This document shows, in pieces, positions 38,709 to 49,156 of a DNA stretch of 64,000 nucleotides; position 1 is the first letter of the stretch; each line of letters begins with the position of its first letter. Source of the stretch: Lysobacteraceae bacterium SCN 69-320 (GTDB lineage Bacteria; Pseudomonadota; Gammaproteobacteria; Xanthomonadales; Rhodanobacteraceae). A model generated the notes under the pieces. That model was not told the origin of the DNA. It saw nothing but the letters and a program-made list of their open reading frames with translations, and did no database searches. Both the position numbers and the translations under genes were made by a program. Location: NCBI GenBank assembly GCA_001725155.1, contig MEFP01000006.1, positions 62,001 through 126,000 on the forward strand, written 5' to 3'.

Positions 38709-38963
38709 ATGACCGCTTATCGTCTGATGTCTTCTGCCACGCTGCCGTCGAAATTCGCCATCGCTTGCGCTGTCGCGATGGGATTCGCGGTTGTCAGTCT
38801 TTTCTCGGGCACGGATCGCGTGGCCCTGCCGCAGGTCGTTCCCGAACGCAACGAGGTCGTGGTTCTGCCGACCATCGTCGTCGTGCCGACCGCGGCCGAT
38901 CGTGCGGCTGCCGCCGCGCTCGATGTCGCGGCGTATGCCGTGAGCCGCAGCGACGGCGTCTGA
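38709..38963 (+). CDS. Small predicted membrane-anchored protein
   Basis: An 84-residue protein with one hydrophobic segment at about 13-33 (FAIACAVAMGFAVVSLFSG), then a Val/Ala-rich outer part (NEVVVLPTIVVVPTAADRAA). TGGAG at 38696-38700 precedes the ATG, and codon use is GC3-rich. I do not recognise a family. It lies 179 bases after proA, so it may have its own promoter. It converges with the aldehyde dehydrogenase gene. Confidence 0.65.
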   Translation: MTAYRLMSSATLPSKFAIACAVAMGFAVVSLFSGTDRVALPQVVPERNEVVVLPTIVVVPTAADRAAAAALDVAAYAVSRSDGV

Positions 38964-39058
38964 GCAGCGACGCGAACACGCGCCGCACCATAGTGCGTTC
39001 GCCCGGCGCCGTTGCCACAGCGGCAAAAGCGCCGGCTTCGCGTGACCAGTCGGGCTGC

Positions 39059-39100
39059 GCCGGGGAACCGCCGGTGCGTAGTGGCCGTCGGTTCCCGGCG
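39059..39100. terminator. Hairpin between convergent genes, possible weak terminator
   Basis: GGGAACCG (39063-39070) pairs with CGGTTCCC (39089-39096), with GCC/GGC extensions around it. It lacks a T-run on either strand, so intrinsic termination would be weak; it could also just mark the convergent junction. Confidence 0.35.
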
Positions 39101-39150
39101 TGTTGCCGAGAATCATCCGTGCAAAGCAACGCTCGACGTGCCCCGCGGAT

Positions 39151-40584
39151 TCAGGCGTCGCGCAGCACGAGCAGGCGCAGCTCGGTCATGTCCTCGATCG
39201 CATAGCGCACGCCTTCGCGGCCGAGGCCGGAATCCTTGACGCCGCCGTAAGGCATGTTGTCGACGCGGAAGCTCGGCACGTCGCCGACGATCACGCCGCC
39301 GACCTCCAGCGCATCCCAGGCGCGCGTGGTCTTGCGCAGATCGAACGTGAACAGGCCGGCCTGCAGGCCGAAATCGCTGCGGTTGACCTCGGCCAGTGCC
39401 GCGTCGAAATCGTTCCAGCGCTGCAGCAGCACGACCGGGCCGAAGGCTTCCTGACAGGACACGGGCTGGTTCGGGTTCACCCCTTCGAGCACCGTCGGCC
39501 GCAGCATCGCGCCGTCGAGCGCGCCGCCGCAGAGCAGGCGCGCACCGCCGGCGACCGCCTGGTCGATCCACCCCTTCAGACGCTGCGCTTCCTTGACGTC
39601 GATCATCGGGCCGATGAAGGTGTTCTCGTCGCGCGGGTCGCCGCACTGCAGCGACTTCACCTTGGCCACGAGACGCTCGCGCAGGTTGTCGTAGATCGCA
39701 TCGTGGGCGAGGATGCGCTGCACGCTGATGCAGCTCTGGCCCGACTGGTAGAACGCGCCGAATACGAGCCGGTCGACGACGAAGTCGAGCCGCTCGGTCT
39801 GATCCGCATCGACGATGCAGGCGGCGTTGCCGCCGAGTTCGAGCACGACCTTCTTCTTGCCGGCGCGCGCCTTCAGATCCCAGCCCACGCCCGGCGAGCC
39901 GGTGAACGACAGCAGCTTGAAGCGCTCGTCGGTCGTGAACAGGTCGGCGCCGTCGCGGTGCGCCGGCAGGATCGAGAACGCGCCGGCCGGCAGGTCGGTC
40001 CCGGCCAGCACTTCGCCGATGATCAGCGCGCCGATCGGCGTGCGGCTGGCCGGCTTGAGCACGAACGGACAGCCCGCGGCGATCGCCGGCGCGACCTTGT
40101 GCGCGGCGAGGTTCAGCGGGAAGTTGAACGGCGAGATGAACGAGCACGGCCCTATCGGCACACGCCTGGAAAAACCGCGATAGCCGCGCGCGCGCGCCGA
40201 GATTTCGAGATTGAGCACCTCGCCGTCGATACGCAGCGCCTCTTCGGCGGCGACCTTGAACGTGTCGATCAGCCGCGAGACCTCGCCGCGTGAATCCCTG
40301 ATCGGCTTGCCGGCCTCGATGCACAGCGCGACGGCCATTTCCTCGGCGCGCTCGCGGAAGCGTGCGATGCAATGCTCCAGCACGGCCTGGCGCTGGTACG
40401 GCGCGAAGCGGCGCAGCGGCTCCTGCGCGGCTACCGCCGCAGCGATCGCCGCGTCGATCGCTTTCGCATCGGCCAGCGCGACGCGCGTGGCGACCTTGCC
40501 GGTGTACTTGTCGGTCACTTCCAGATCGGTATTGGCAGCGACCGGCTTGCTGGCAAGGTAATAGGGATAGGTTTCGGCGAGCAC
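39151..40584 (-). CDS. NAD(P)-dependent aldehyde dehydrogenase
   Basis: A 477-residue member of the aldehyde dehydrogenase superfamily. Cofactor and catalytic elements are GPCSFISPFNFPLNL, LKPASRTP, FTGSPGVGW, catalytic Glu in VLELGGNAA, and catalytic Cys in YQSGQSCISVQR. The overall sequence is nearest to the lactaldehyde/phosphonoacetaldehyde/non-phosphorylating GAPDH-like group, but the substrate cannot be read. The GTG at 40584 has AGGAG seven bases upstream. It lies 55 bases downstream of the acetolactate-synthase-like gene, so the two are likely co-transcribed, suggesting the aldehyde comes from that enzyme. Confidence 0.9.
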   Translation of the reverse strand: MLAETYPYYLASKPVAANTDLEVTDKYTGKVATRVALADAKAIDAAIAAAVAAQEPLRRFAPYQRQAVLEHCIARFRERAEEMAVALCIEAGKPIRDSRGEVSRLIDTFKVAAEEALRIDGEVLNLEISARARGYRGFSRRVPIGPCSFISPFNFPLNLAAHKVAPAIAAGCPFVLKPASRTPIGALIIGEVLAGTDLPAGAFSILPAHRDGADLFTTDERFKLLSFTGSPGVGWDLKARAGKKKVVLELGGNAACIVDADQTERLDFVVDRLVFGAFYQSGQSCISVQRILAHDAIYDNLRERLVAKVKSLQCGDPRDENTFIGPMIDVKEAQRLKGWIDQAVAGGARLLCGGALDGAMLRPTVLEGVNPNQPVSCQEAFGPVVLLQRWNDFDAALAEVNRSDFGLQAGLFTFDLRKTTRAWDALEVGGVIVGDVPSFRVDNMPYGGVKDSGLGREGVRYAIEDMTELRLLVLRDA

Positions 40585-40639
40585 GGGATTCTCCTGGCAG
40601 TCCTGGCCTGTACGGCGTCGCGTCGGGCGCGCAGCGGAT

Positions 40640-42280
<1,641 letters not shown>

Positions 42281-42354
42281 GGCCGCTCCTGCGTAGTTGC
42301 GGCGATTCTCGGCAGCGTGGCGCGGGCGGTCAATGTCTCCGGGCGAAACTGGCG

Positions 42355-43704
42355 CTATTCCACACGCAGGCGCAGCTCGCCGTCGGCCAGGCGCGCGCGC
42401 AGCAGGCTGCCGCGCGGCGCATCACTCGGGCTGCGGATCAGATGGCCGTCGCCGGCATCCTGCAGCAGCGCGTAGCCGCGCGCGAGCACGGCCAGCGGGC
42501 TGACCGCGTGCAGCGCGCGGGCCAGCTCGGCCAGGTGTGCGCGGCGCGTGTCGAGGCCGCCGCGCAGCCGGTGCTGCAGCAGGTCGCGCTGATGGGTCAG
42601 GGCCAGCCGTGCGCGCTGCAGGCGCGCCGCCGGTGACTGGTGCAGCAGCCGGGTCAGCAGCGCCGCCAGACGCTCGCGCCGGCGCTGGCGCGCCTGCTGC
42701 AAGGCATGGCGCAGACGCAGCTGCAGCGCCGCGAGGCGGCTGCGGCCCAGTTGCAGGCGCTGGCCCGGACTGCGCGCCTGCAGTTGCGCCTGCAGGCGAT
42801 CGAGCTGCTGCTGGCGCTGCTGCAGGCGGCGCTGCAGCAGCAGATGCAGCCGCTGGCGGCGCAGGGTGAGCTGGCGCGACAGCTCGGCCGCGTCGGGAAC
42901 CAGCAGTTCGGCGGCGGCCGACGGTGTCGGCGCACGCAGGTCGGCAACGAAGTCGGCGATCGTGAAATCGGTCTCGTGGCCGATCGCGCTGACGACCGGC
43001 AGCGGGCTTGCGGCGATCGCGCGCGCGACGGTCTCGTCGTTGAAGGCCCAGAGGTCTTCGATCGAACCGCCGCCGCGGGCCAGCAGCACCGCGTCGTGAC
43101 GTCCGGCCGCCGCGACGGCGCGCAGGGCCGCGACGATGGCCGGCGGCGCTTCGCGGCCCTGTACCGGTACCGGCACGATGTCGACCGCGATCAGGGCATA
43201 GCGCCGCGCGAGCACGCTGAGCACGTCGCGCACGGCCGCGCCGGTGGCCGAGGTGATCACGGCGAGCCGGCGCGGAAAGCGCGGCAGCGGGCGCTTGCGT
43301 TCGGCCGCGAACAGGCCTTCGGCGGCGAGCAGGGCCTTGAGCCGGTCGAACTCGCGGCGCAGCGCGCCTTCGCCGGCTTCTTCCAGGTGTTCGACGATGA
43401 GCTGGAACTCGCCGCGCGCCTCGTACAGGCTGACGCGCGCGCGCGCCAGCACCTGCTGGCCGTCGGCCGGACGGAAGCGCAGGTAGCTGCTCTTGGGCTT
43501 GAACATCGCGCAGCGCACCTGGGCGCCGCCGTCCTTGAGGCTGAAGTACAGATGGCCGGAGGCCGGCCGCGCGAGATTGGAGATCTCGCCTTCGAGCCAG
43601 ATCAGGCCGAAGCCGTCTTCGAGCAGGTCGCGCGCGCGCCGCGTCAGCTGCGACGGTGTAAGCACGTCGCGGCCGCTGGCATAGACGATGCGGTCTTCGG
43701 ACAT
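42355..43704 (-). CDS. xseA: Exodeoxyribonuclease VII large subunit
   Basis: A 449-residue nuclease subunit degrading single-stranded DNA. The N-terminal OB domain is LTPSQLTRRARDLLEDGFG to about 110; the catalytic region has ITSATGAAVRDV and LLARGGGSIEDLWAFNDE and SAIGHETDFTIADFVADLRA; a long Arg/Gln-rich coiled coil follows (about 270-400), then the conserved VSPLAVLARGYALL. The ATG at 43704 was chosen as the family start; an in-frame ATG 23 codons upstream adds a Pro-rich stretch without homology. The small subunit XseB is not in the window. Confidence 0.93.
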   Translation of the reverse strand: MSEDRIVYASGRDVLTPSQLTRRARDLLEDGFGLIWLEGEISNLARPASGHLYFSLKDGGAQVRCAMFKPKSSYLRFRPADGQQVLARARVSLYEARGEFQLIVEHLEEAGEGALRREFDRLKALLAAEGLFAAERKRPLPRFPRRLAVITSATGAAVRDVLSVLARRYALIAVDIVPVPVQGREAPPAIVAALRAVAAAGRHDAVLLARGGGSIEDLWAFNDETVARAIAASPLPVVSAIGHETDFTIADFVADLRAPTPSAAAELLVPDAAELSRQLTLRRQRLHLLLQRRLQQRQQQLDRLQAQLQARSPGQRLQLGRSRLAALQLRLRHALQQARQRRRERLAALLTRLLHQSPAARLQRARLALTHQRDLLQHRLRGGLDTRRAHLAELARALHAVSPLAVLARGYALLQDAGDGHLIRSPSDAPRGSLLRARLADGELRLRVE

Positions 43705-43822
43705 CGGCAGGCAGGGCTTGCCGGCCAGGGCCGGACGGGCCGGCAGTGTAGGCGCGGGCGCGGGCGGCGGCAAACGGCTTGCGCGTCATCGGAAATTGAG
43801 CGAAGTCGGGCACGCTGCTGTG

Positions 43823-43842
43823 CGCCACTCGCTATAGTGGCG
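43823..43842. promoter_or_regulatory. Inverted repeat around a TATAGT element
   Basis: CGCCACT (43823-43829) and AGTGGCG (43836-43842) flank CGCTAT; TATAGT at 43833-43838 could be a -10 for the plus-strand signalling gene whose ATG is 148 bases on. No good -35 is seen at 17 bases. Confidence 0.35.
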
Positions 43843-43985
43843 ACGTCGGAAGCGGCCTCGGTCCGCGGCGGGTTCGCCGCGCCGGCGTCGTAGCGGACGC
43901 TGCCGCAAGCCGCGGCAGCGGCGTTCATGGCAGAGGATGCAGTCCGCGCTGTCTCTGCCAGTCACTCAGGGGTGATGAAAGCCAC

Positions 43986-46403
43986 ATGGTCGATTCCGTG
44001 ACCGAATCCGAAGCGCCGCGCCGCGCGGCCGCCGGTGAGCGCGCCTTGCGCCAGCGTCTGGACAGTTTCGTCGCCGACTGGCGCGCCAGTCTCGGCGACC
44101 ACTGGGACGGCGCCAAGGCCGGCCTGCTGCACGAGGAGCTCGAAAGAATCAACGCCGAAGCCGAGGCCCTGGATCTGGCCGAGGTCGCGGTGCCGACGCT
44201 GGAGCTGATCGTCTTCCTGTGTTCCTTCGTCGAGACCGGCGCGATACCGAGCGCCGTGCAGCGCGCTGCGCTCGGCAGCCTCGTGGACGGCCTGGCCCCG
44301 TCGCCTGTTGCGCCGAAGCCGGCGCCGCGCGTGGCCAAGCGCGCGCCGTCCGGCAACGTGCGCGGCCAGGTGCATTACCTCGCCGCGCCCGAACGCGTGA
44401 TCGACGCATTGGCGCCGACGCTCGGTGCGCAGCGCTTTCTCGTGCGCCCGTTCGAAACGCTTGCGCCGCTGCAACTGGCGATGGCCGAGAGTCCGCCCGA
44501 CGTGCTGCTGGTCGACGACGCGTTCGTGCCGCAGCTCCACGACCTGCTTGAAGTCATGGCGCGCGCGCGCGAGGCGCAGCGCGACCCGCCGGTCTGCCTG
44601 GTGCTGTCGGAAGCCGCCGATCTGGCGCGCGTGCTGTATGCGCAGCGTGCCGGCGCCGATGCGGTCGTATCCAGCCGCGATCCGGTCGCGATACTCGCGC
44701 GCATCGAGGAAATGCTCGAACAGCGGCGCAGCCTCGGCTATCGCGTGCTCGTGGTCGAGGACGATCCGGCCCAGGCCAAGTTCTGCGAATCCGTGCTGCA
44801 TCACCGCGGCATCACTACGCGCGTCTGCGCCGACGCAGCCGGCGTGGCCGAAGCCGTGCATGCGTTCCATCCGGATCTCGTATTGCTGGATTTCTACTTG
44901 CCCGACGCCAACGGCATCGAAGTCGCGCAGATCATCCGCGCCGAGCCCGGCTGCGCGTTCCTGCCTATCGTGTTCCTGTCCGGCGAGCAGGATCTGGACC
45001 GGCGCTTCGACGCGATCTCCATGGGCGGCGACGATTTCCTGACCAAGCCGGTCAAGCCGCGCCATCTGCTGATGACCGTGGAAAGCCGCGTGCGCCGCGC
45101 GCGCGCGCTGAGCCTCAGCGCCGGTTCGGCCCGCGGCGAGCGGCGCGGCACCCTGTCGGGCCGCGACGTGTTCCTGCAGGAGCTGCAGCATCTGGCCGAA
45201 GCCGGCGGCGAGGCCTGTGCTGCGCTGGTCTATCTGGCGGTCGACGAGGTCGAGGCCGTGCGCGAGCGCATCGGTTTCGTCACGGCCGGCACTCTGGGGC
45301 AGCAGCTCGCCTCGGCCATCGCCGCCGAGCTGCCGTTCGCGCGGCCGCTGTGCGCGTACGGCGAATACGTGTTTCTCGCGCTGGCCCAGCGCGACGACGA
45401 ACTGGCCCTGCGCGAGGCGCTGGAGCAGGCGCGCAGCCGGCTCGCGGCGCGCGTCTGGCTGTCGGCCGATGATCCGCTGCGGCTGGGCTTCAGCCTGGCC
45501 GCGCTGCGCGTCAGCGGCCCGGTCGAGCGCGCCGAGATGCTGATCCGCCGCGTGCGCCAGCAGGCGCTGGGTGTGCAGGCCGCCGGCGGCAACGCCGTCG
45601 CGCTGGATCTGCGCGATCCGAATGCGGCCAGCGAGGACCCGCGCGTGCGGCTGGTTCGCGCCATCCTGCGCACCGGCGCCGACGCGGCCAACTCGCTGCT
45701 GTCGTTCCAGCCGTTCGCGCCGCTGGCCGGCAATCTCAGCGGCCAGTACCTCGCGCGCATGCAGCTCAAGCCGCCGCGCAGTTCGCAGAGCATCCTGATC
45801 GAGCCGGCCGAATACCTGCCGCTTGCACGTCGCCTCGGTCTGGCGACCCAGGCCGACAAACGTCTGATCCGCCTGGCGCTGCGCCAGTTGCACGGACGCG
45901 GCGAGATCGGCGAGCTGCGCCTGTTCCTGCCGGTCAGCGCCGAATCGCTGCTCGATGCCGCGTTCGCGCCGTGGCTGGCGACGGAGCTGCGTGCCCAGGC
46001 CGTGCCGGCCTCGGCGATCGCGCTGGAGTTCGACATCGCCGACCTGATCGAGCTGCAGCCCGGCGACGCGGCGATCGAAACCCTGCAGCGCGTCGGTGCG
46101 CGCTTCTGCCTGCGCGCCGACGACGATTCCGAACGCGCGCAGCGCTGGCTGCAGCACGCGGCGTTCAGCGTGGTGCGCTTCGAGCGGCCGGCGACTGCAG
46201 TCGCGACGGGTTCGGCCTGGTCCGCGCTGGCCAACCGGTTCGCCGCGGTGCGCAGCCTGGGCAAGATCGTCATTGCCAGCGGCGTCAACGAAATGGCCGA
46301 CATCGGCGAATTGCTGCGCAGCGGTGCGCATTACGCGAACGGTGCGCTGGTCTGCGACTGGCTGACCGATTTCGAGTTCGATTTCGCCGGCGCGGTGCTC
46401 TGA
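43986..46403 (+). CDS. Signalling protein: HPt-like, two receiver domains, degenerate GGDEF and EAL
   Basis: An 805-residue cytoplasmic protein. Residues about 15-105 are helical and HPt-like; about 125-245 a degenerate receiver; about 250-372 a canonical receiver with phospho-acceptor Asp302 in LVLLDFYLPDANG and the conserved Lys in FLTKPVKP; about 388-530 a GGDEF-like fold without a GGDEF motif (the site reads AYGEYVF); about 545-805 an EAL-like fold where EAL is replaced by YLARM and other metal ligands are not apparent. It should sense phosphorylation but not make or break c-di-GMP; ligand binding is possible. No kinase is adjacent. It diverges from xseA across 281 bases. Confidence 0.82.
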   Translation: MVDSVTESEAPRRAAAGERALRQRLDSFVADWRASLGDHWDGAKAGLLHEELERINAEAEALDLAEVAVPTLELIVFLCSFVETGAIPSAVQRAALGSLVDGLAPSPVAPKPAPRVAKRAPSGNVRGQVHYLAAPERVIDALAPTLGAQRFLVRPFETLAPLQLAMAESPPDVLLVDDAFVPQLHDLLEVMARAREAQRDPPVCLVLSEAADLARVLYAQRAGADAVVSSRDPVAILARIEEMLEQRRSLGYRVLVVEDDPAQAKFCESVLHHRGITTRVCADAAGVAEAVHAFHPDLVLLDFYLPDANGIEVAQIIRAEPGCAFLPIVFLSGEQDLDRRFDAISMGGDDFLTKPVKPRHLLMTVESRVRRARALSLSAGSARGERRGTLSGRDVFLQELQHLAEAGGEACAALVYLAVDEVEAVRERIGFVTAGTLGQQLASAIAAELPFARPLCAYGEYVFLALAQRDDELALREALEQARSRLAARVWLSADDPLRLGFSLAALRVSGPVERAEMLIRRVRQQALGVQAAGGNAVALDLRDPNAASEDPRVRLVRAILRTGADAANSLLSFQPFAPLAGNLSGQYLARMQLKPPRSSQSILIEPAEYLPLARRLGLATQADKRLIRLALRQLHGRGEIGELRLFLPVSAESLLDAAFAPWLATELRAQAVPASAIALEFDIADLIELQPGDAAIETLQRVGARFCLRADDDSERAQRWLQHAAFSVVRFERPATAVATGSAWSALANRFAAVRSLGKIVIASGVNEMADIGELLRSGAHYANGALVCDWLTDFEFDFAGAVL

Positions 46404-46424
46404 GCACGGCGCCGAGGATCAGGA

Positions 46425-47882
46425 CTACTGCGCCGGTTCGTCGCGGTTTTCCGCGGCCGGCAGGGCCACGGCGCCGCGCCGGCGCGTCTGCAGATAGCGC
46501 GCGAGCAGGCTCAGGCCCAGCAGTCCGGCCAGCACGCTGAGCGGCCAGGCCAGCAGCCAGGGCCAGCGCAGGCCGACCACGGTCAACGCGAGCAGGCTCA
46601 CGGCGACCCAGGGCAGGGGGCCGGCCTCGGCGCGGCCGAGCACGCGCTGATTGCCGAGCGCCGAGCCCACGCTGTGGGCCAGGCGCATCGCGCCGGCGGC
46701 CGCGCGGCTGGAGCTGCCGCCGTAGGCACGTCCGCCGCGGCGTGACACTTTCTCCACTTTGCGGCGTTTCAGCACGATCTCGGTCGCGTTGTCGAGATCG
46801 TCGAGATACTGCGCTTCCATCTGGGCGGCGAAGCCGCGGTCCTCGACCGCGAGGTCGATCTCGCAATTGCCGATCCAGCTCGCGATGTTCAGGTTGCTCG
46901 ATCCCACGCGCGCCCAGCGCGCGTCGGCGACTGCGGTCTTGGCGTGCATCATCGAGCCGTTCCATTCGAACACCCGCACGCCGGCTTCGAGCAGCGGCCG
47001 ATAGCCCGCCTGCGACAGGCGCGCGACCGCGGGAATGTCGCTGGTGCCCGGCACGAGCAGGCGTACGTCGACACCGTCGCGCGCGGCGGCGACCAGTGCC
47101 TGCACGTAGGGCGACAGGCCGACGAAGTAGGCGTCGGCCAGCCACAGGCGTTCGCGCGCCATCGCCGCGATGAGCTGATCGAGACGGAACAGGCCGGCCG
47201 TGCTCGGCTGGGTCGCGATCACGCGCACATCCACCGTTCCGGCGGGCGTGCCGGCGCTGAGCTGCAGTTCGGCCGGCAGCGGCGCGCCGAGCTGGCCCCA
47301 GAGCTCGGCGAACGCATGCACGAGCTCGGCGACGGCCGGACCGCGCAGCGCCACGCCGGTGTCGCGCCAGGGCGCGATCTGCCGCTCCGGATCGCCCAGC
47401 CATTTCTGCGACAGGCAGACGCCGCTGATGCAGGCGAACGCGTTGTCGACGACGAGCAGCTTGCGATGATCGCGGCTGATCCAGCCCAGCGGACTGGAAA
47501 ACCGCGGCGGATTGTACGAACGCACCTCGCCGCCGGCGTCCAGCAGCGGCTGCCAGAAGCGCCGGCCGTCCAGTCCCAGGCAGCCCAGCCAGTCGCGCAG
47601 GACGCAGACGCGCACGCCGGCTGCGGCGCGCGCGACGAACAGGTCGCGCAGGCGGCGGCCGACCGCGTCGTCGCGGATGATGTAGTTCTCGAAGAAGATC
47701 GTCCGCTGCGCCGCGGCGATCTCGCGTTCCCAGGTCTCGAAATGCACCGCCGCGTCGATCAGCAGCACGACGGCGTTGCCGCCTATCAGGGGAGCGCCGG
47801 CGGCGCGGCTGAAGGCCTGTTCGGCCATGCGGCGCCACGGCGAGGCGGGCAGTACGGGAGGCGGGCAGGCGAGCTCGGGCAT
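46425..47882 (-). CDS. Phospholipase D-family cardiolipin synthase-like protein
   Basis: A 485-residue protein with two HKD motifs: HRKLLVVDNAFACISG and HAKTAVADARWARVGSSN, each followed by the Gly-Ser/Asn element. This pattern fits ClsB-type cardiolipin synthases that use phosphatidylglycerol or phosphatidylethanolamine. Two hydrophobic segments lie near the C-terminus (VAVSLLALTVVGLRWPWLLA and LSVLAGLLGLSLLA), unusual because most Cls anchors are N-terminal. The ATG at 47882 is preferred; an upstream in-frame ATG would add 37 unrelated residues. It converges with the signalling gene, ending 21 bases away. Confidence 0.86.
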   Translation of the reverse strand: MPELACPPPVLPASPWRRMAEQAFSRAAGAPLIGGNAVVLLIDAAVHFETWEREIAAAQRTIFFENYIIRDDAVGRRLRDLFVARAAAGVRVCVLRDWLGCLGLDGRRFWQPLLDAGGEVRSYNPPRFSSPLGWISRDHRKLLVVDNAFACISGVCLSQKWLGDPERQIAPWRDTGVALRGPAVAELVHAFAELWGQLGAPLPAELQLSAGTPAGTVDVRVIATQPSTAGLFRLDQLIAAMARERLWLADAYFVGLSPYVQALVAAARDGVDVRLLVPGTSDIPAVARLSQAGYRPLLEAGVRVFEWNGSMMHAKTAVADARWARVGSSNLNIASWIGNCEIDLAVEDRGFAAQMEAQYLDDLDNATEIVLKRRKVEKVSRRGGRAYGGSSSRAAAGAMRLAHSVGSALGNQRVLGRAEAGPLPWVAVSLLALTVVGLRWPWLLAWPLSVLAGLLGLSLLARYLQTRRRGAVALPAAENRDEPAQ

Positions 47883-47991
47883 GTGGCCGAGTGTAGCCGG
47901 GGCTCTGGTGCAGCGGATGTGTTCACGCCGGTTGTGGCCGGCCGCGTCGCAGGTGTAGCGTTCCGGCGGATTCCCGGTGCGGAGCGAGTGC

Positions 47992-48276
47992 ATGGATTTC
48001 GTCGTCGACCACGACCGCGCCGCGCGGCGCTTCCAGGCCGTCGTCGACGGCCACCGCTGCGAGCTCGACTACACGCTGGAGGGCACGCGCATGGACATCG
48101 TGCATACCGGCGTACCTGCCGCCGTCGGCGGCCGCGGCATCGCCGCGCGCCTGACTGCCGCCGCCGTCGCTGCCGCGCGCGCCGAAGGCTGGCGCATACG
48201 GCCGCTGTGCTCGTATGCGCGGCTGTGGTTCGACCGCCACCCCGAGCAGGCCGACCTGCTCTGGCGGGCCGGCTGA
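47992..48276 (+). CDS. GNAT-family N-acetyltransferase, YjdJ/COG2388 type
   Basis: A 94-residue minimal GNAT: CELDYTLEG, DIVHTGVP, then the acetyl-CoA loop VGGRGIAARLTAAAVAAAR and IRPLCSYARLWFDRHPEQ. This one-domain group resembles the human CoA-binding GNAT domain protein family; substrates are unknown. ATG at 47992 has GGAG upstream. It is followed, after 60 bases, by the YdeI-like gene. Confidence 0.88.
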   Translation: MDFVVDHDRAARRFQAVVDGHRCELDYTLEGTRMDIVHTGVPAAVGGRGIAARLTAAAVAAARAEGWRIRPLCSYARLWFDRHPEQADLLWRAG

Positions 48277-48336
48277 GCGGCGCGCCGGTCCCGTCCCGTT
48301 CACTCCGACCAATCCGCGCCCGCCGAGGAAGCGTCC

Positions 48337-48936
48337 ATGGGAACCCGCGATCCGCGCGTCGACGCCTATATCGCCAATGCCGCCGAATTCGCCCGGCCGA
48401 TACTGTCCTACCTGCGCGACACCGTGCACGAACACTGCCCGGCGGTCGAGGAATCCATCAAGTGGGGCATGCCGTATTTCCTGCATCACGGCATGCTCTG
48501 CGGCATGGCCGCGTTCAAGCAGCATTGCAGCTTCGGCTTCTGGAAGGGCTCGCAGTTCGTCGCCGATGCGCAGGAGGCCGACGGCATGGGCCAGTTCGGC
48601 CGCATCACCTCGCTGCAGGACGCGCCGGACGCGAAACGGCTGGCCCGCTACATCCGCCAGGCCATGCAGTTCAACGAGAACGGTGCCGGCCCGCCGCGCA
48701 AGCCCAAGGCCGCGCCGCGCGCGCCGGCCGAGGTGCCCGAGGACCTGGCCGCTGCGCTGAAGAAAAACCGCAAGGCTGCCGCGACGTTCGATGCTTTCAG
48801 TCCGACCAACCGGCGCGAATACATCGAGTGGATCAGCGAGGCCAAGCGCGCCGAGACGCGCGCCAGGCGCCTTGCGCAGACCGTCGAGTGGCTGGCCGAG
48901 GGCAAGCCGCGCAACTGGAAGTACATCAACTGCTGA
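48337..48936 (+). CDS. YdeI/OmpD-associated family protein with DUF1801 domain
   Basis: A 199-residue protein. Residues about 5-115 are a DUF1801 domain (CPAVEESIKWGMPYFLHHG, CSFGFWKGSQF); about 130-199 an OmdA-type domain (VPEDLAAALKKNRKAAATFD, SPTNRREYIEWISEAKRAET). The fusion is the standard YdeI arrangement; members have been linked to resistance to cationic peptides, but the biochemistry is unclear. CGAGGAAG lies upstream of the ATG. A CCCTCTCC palindrome follows before the convergent peptidase gene. Confidence 0.9.
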   Translation: MGTRDPRVDAYIANAAEFARPILSYLRDTVHEHCPAVEESIKWGMPYFLHHGMLCGMAAFKQHCSFGFWKGSQFVADAQEADGMGQFGRITSLQDAPDAKRLARYIRQAMQFNENGAGPPRKPKAAPRAPAEVPEDLAAALKKNRKAAATFDAFSPTNRREYIEWISEAKRAETRARRLAQTVEWLAEGKPRNWKYINC

Positions 48937-49081
48937 TCCGGTCGGCCGGGCCCGCCGCTCTGCAGCCGCTGCTGCGAGGGAAGCGGGAAGAAAGCGCGCT
49001 GCGCGGATTCAACGGCCGGGCCGCAGCGTGCACTCGTTGAAAATTCTTCTGAAAATTCACTGACGCGCCGGGCGTTGGCTG

Positions 49082-49104
49082 CCCTCTCCCGCGAAGGGAG
49101 AGGG
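49082..49104. repeat. REP-like palindrome, copy 1
   Basis: CCCTCTCCC (49082-49090) and GGGAGAGGG (49096-49104) around GCGAA, between the convergent YdeI and M14 genes. A similar palindrome is at 55518-55542. Confidence 0.65.
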
Positions 49105-49120
49105 GAGAAAGCCTGATCTG

Positions 49121-49156
49121 GCCGGATTGCGGGCGGAGAAACCCGCTCAATCCGGC
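49121..49156 (-). terminator. Hairpin at the end of the M14 peptidase gene
   Basis: GCCGGATTG (49121-49129) pairs with CAATCCGGC (49148-49156), with an inner CGGG/CCCG stem. It overlaps the stop codon of the minus-strand peptidase. The following minus-strand sequence is only mildly T-rich, so it is a weak intrinsic terminator at best. Confidence 0.4.
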
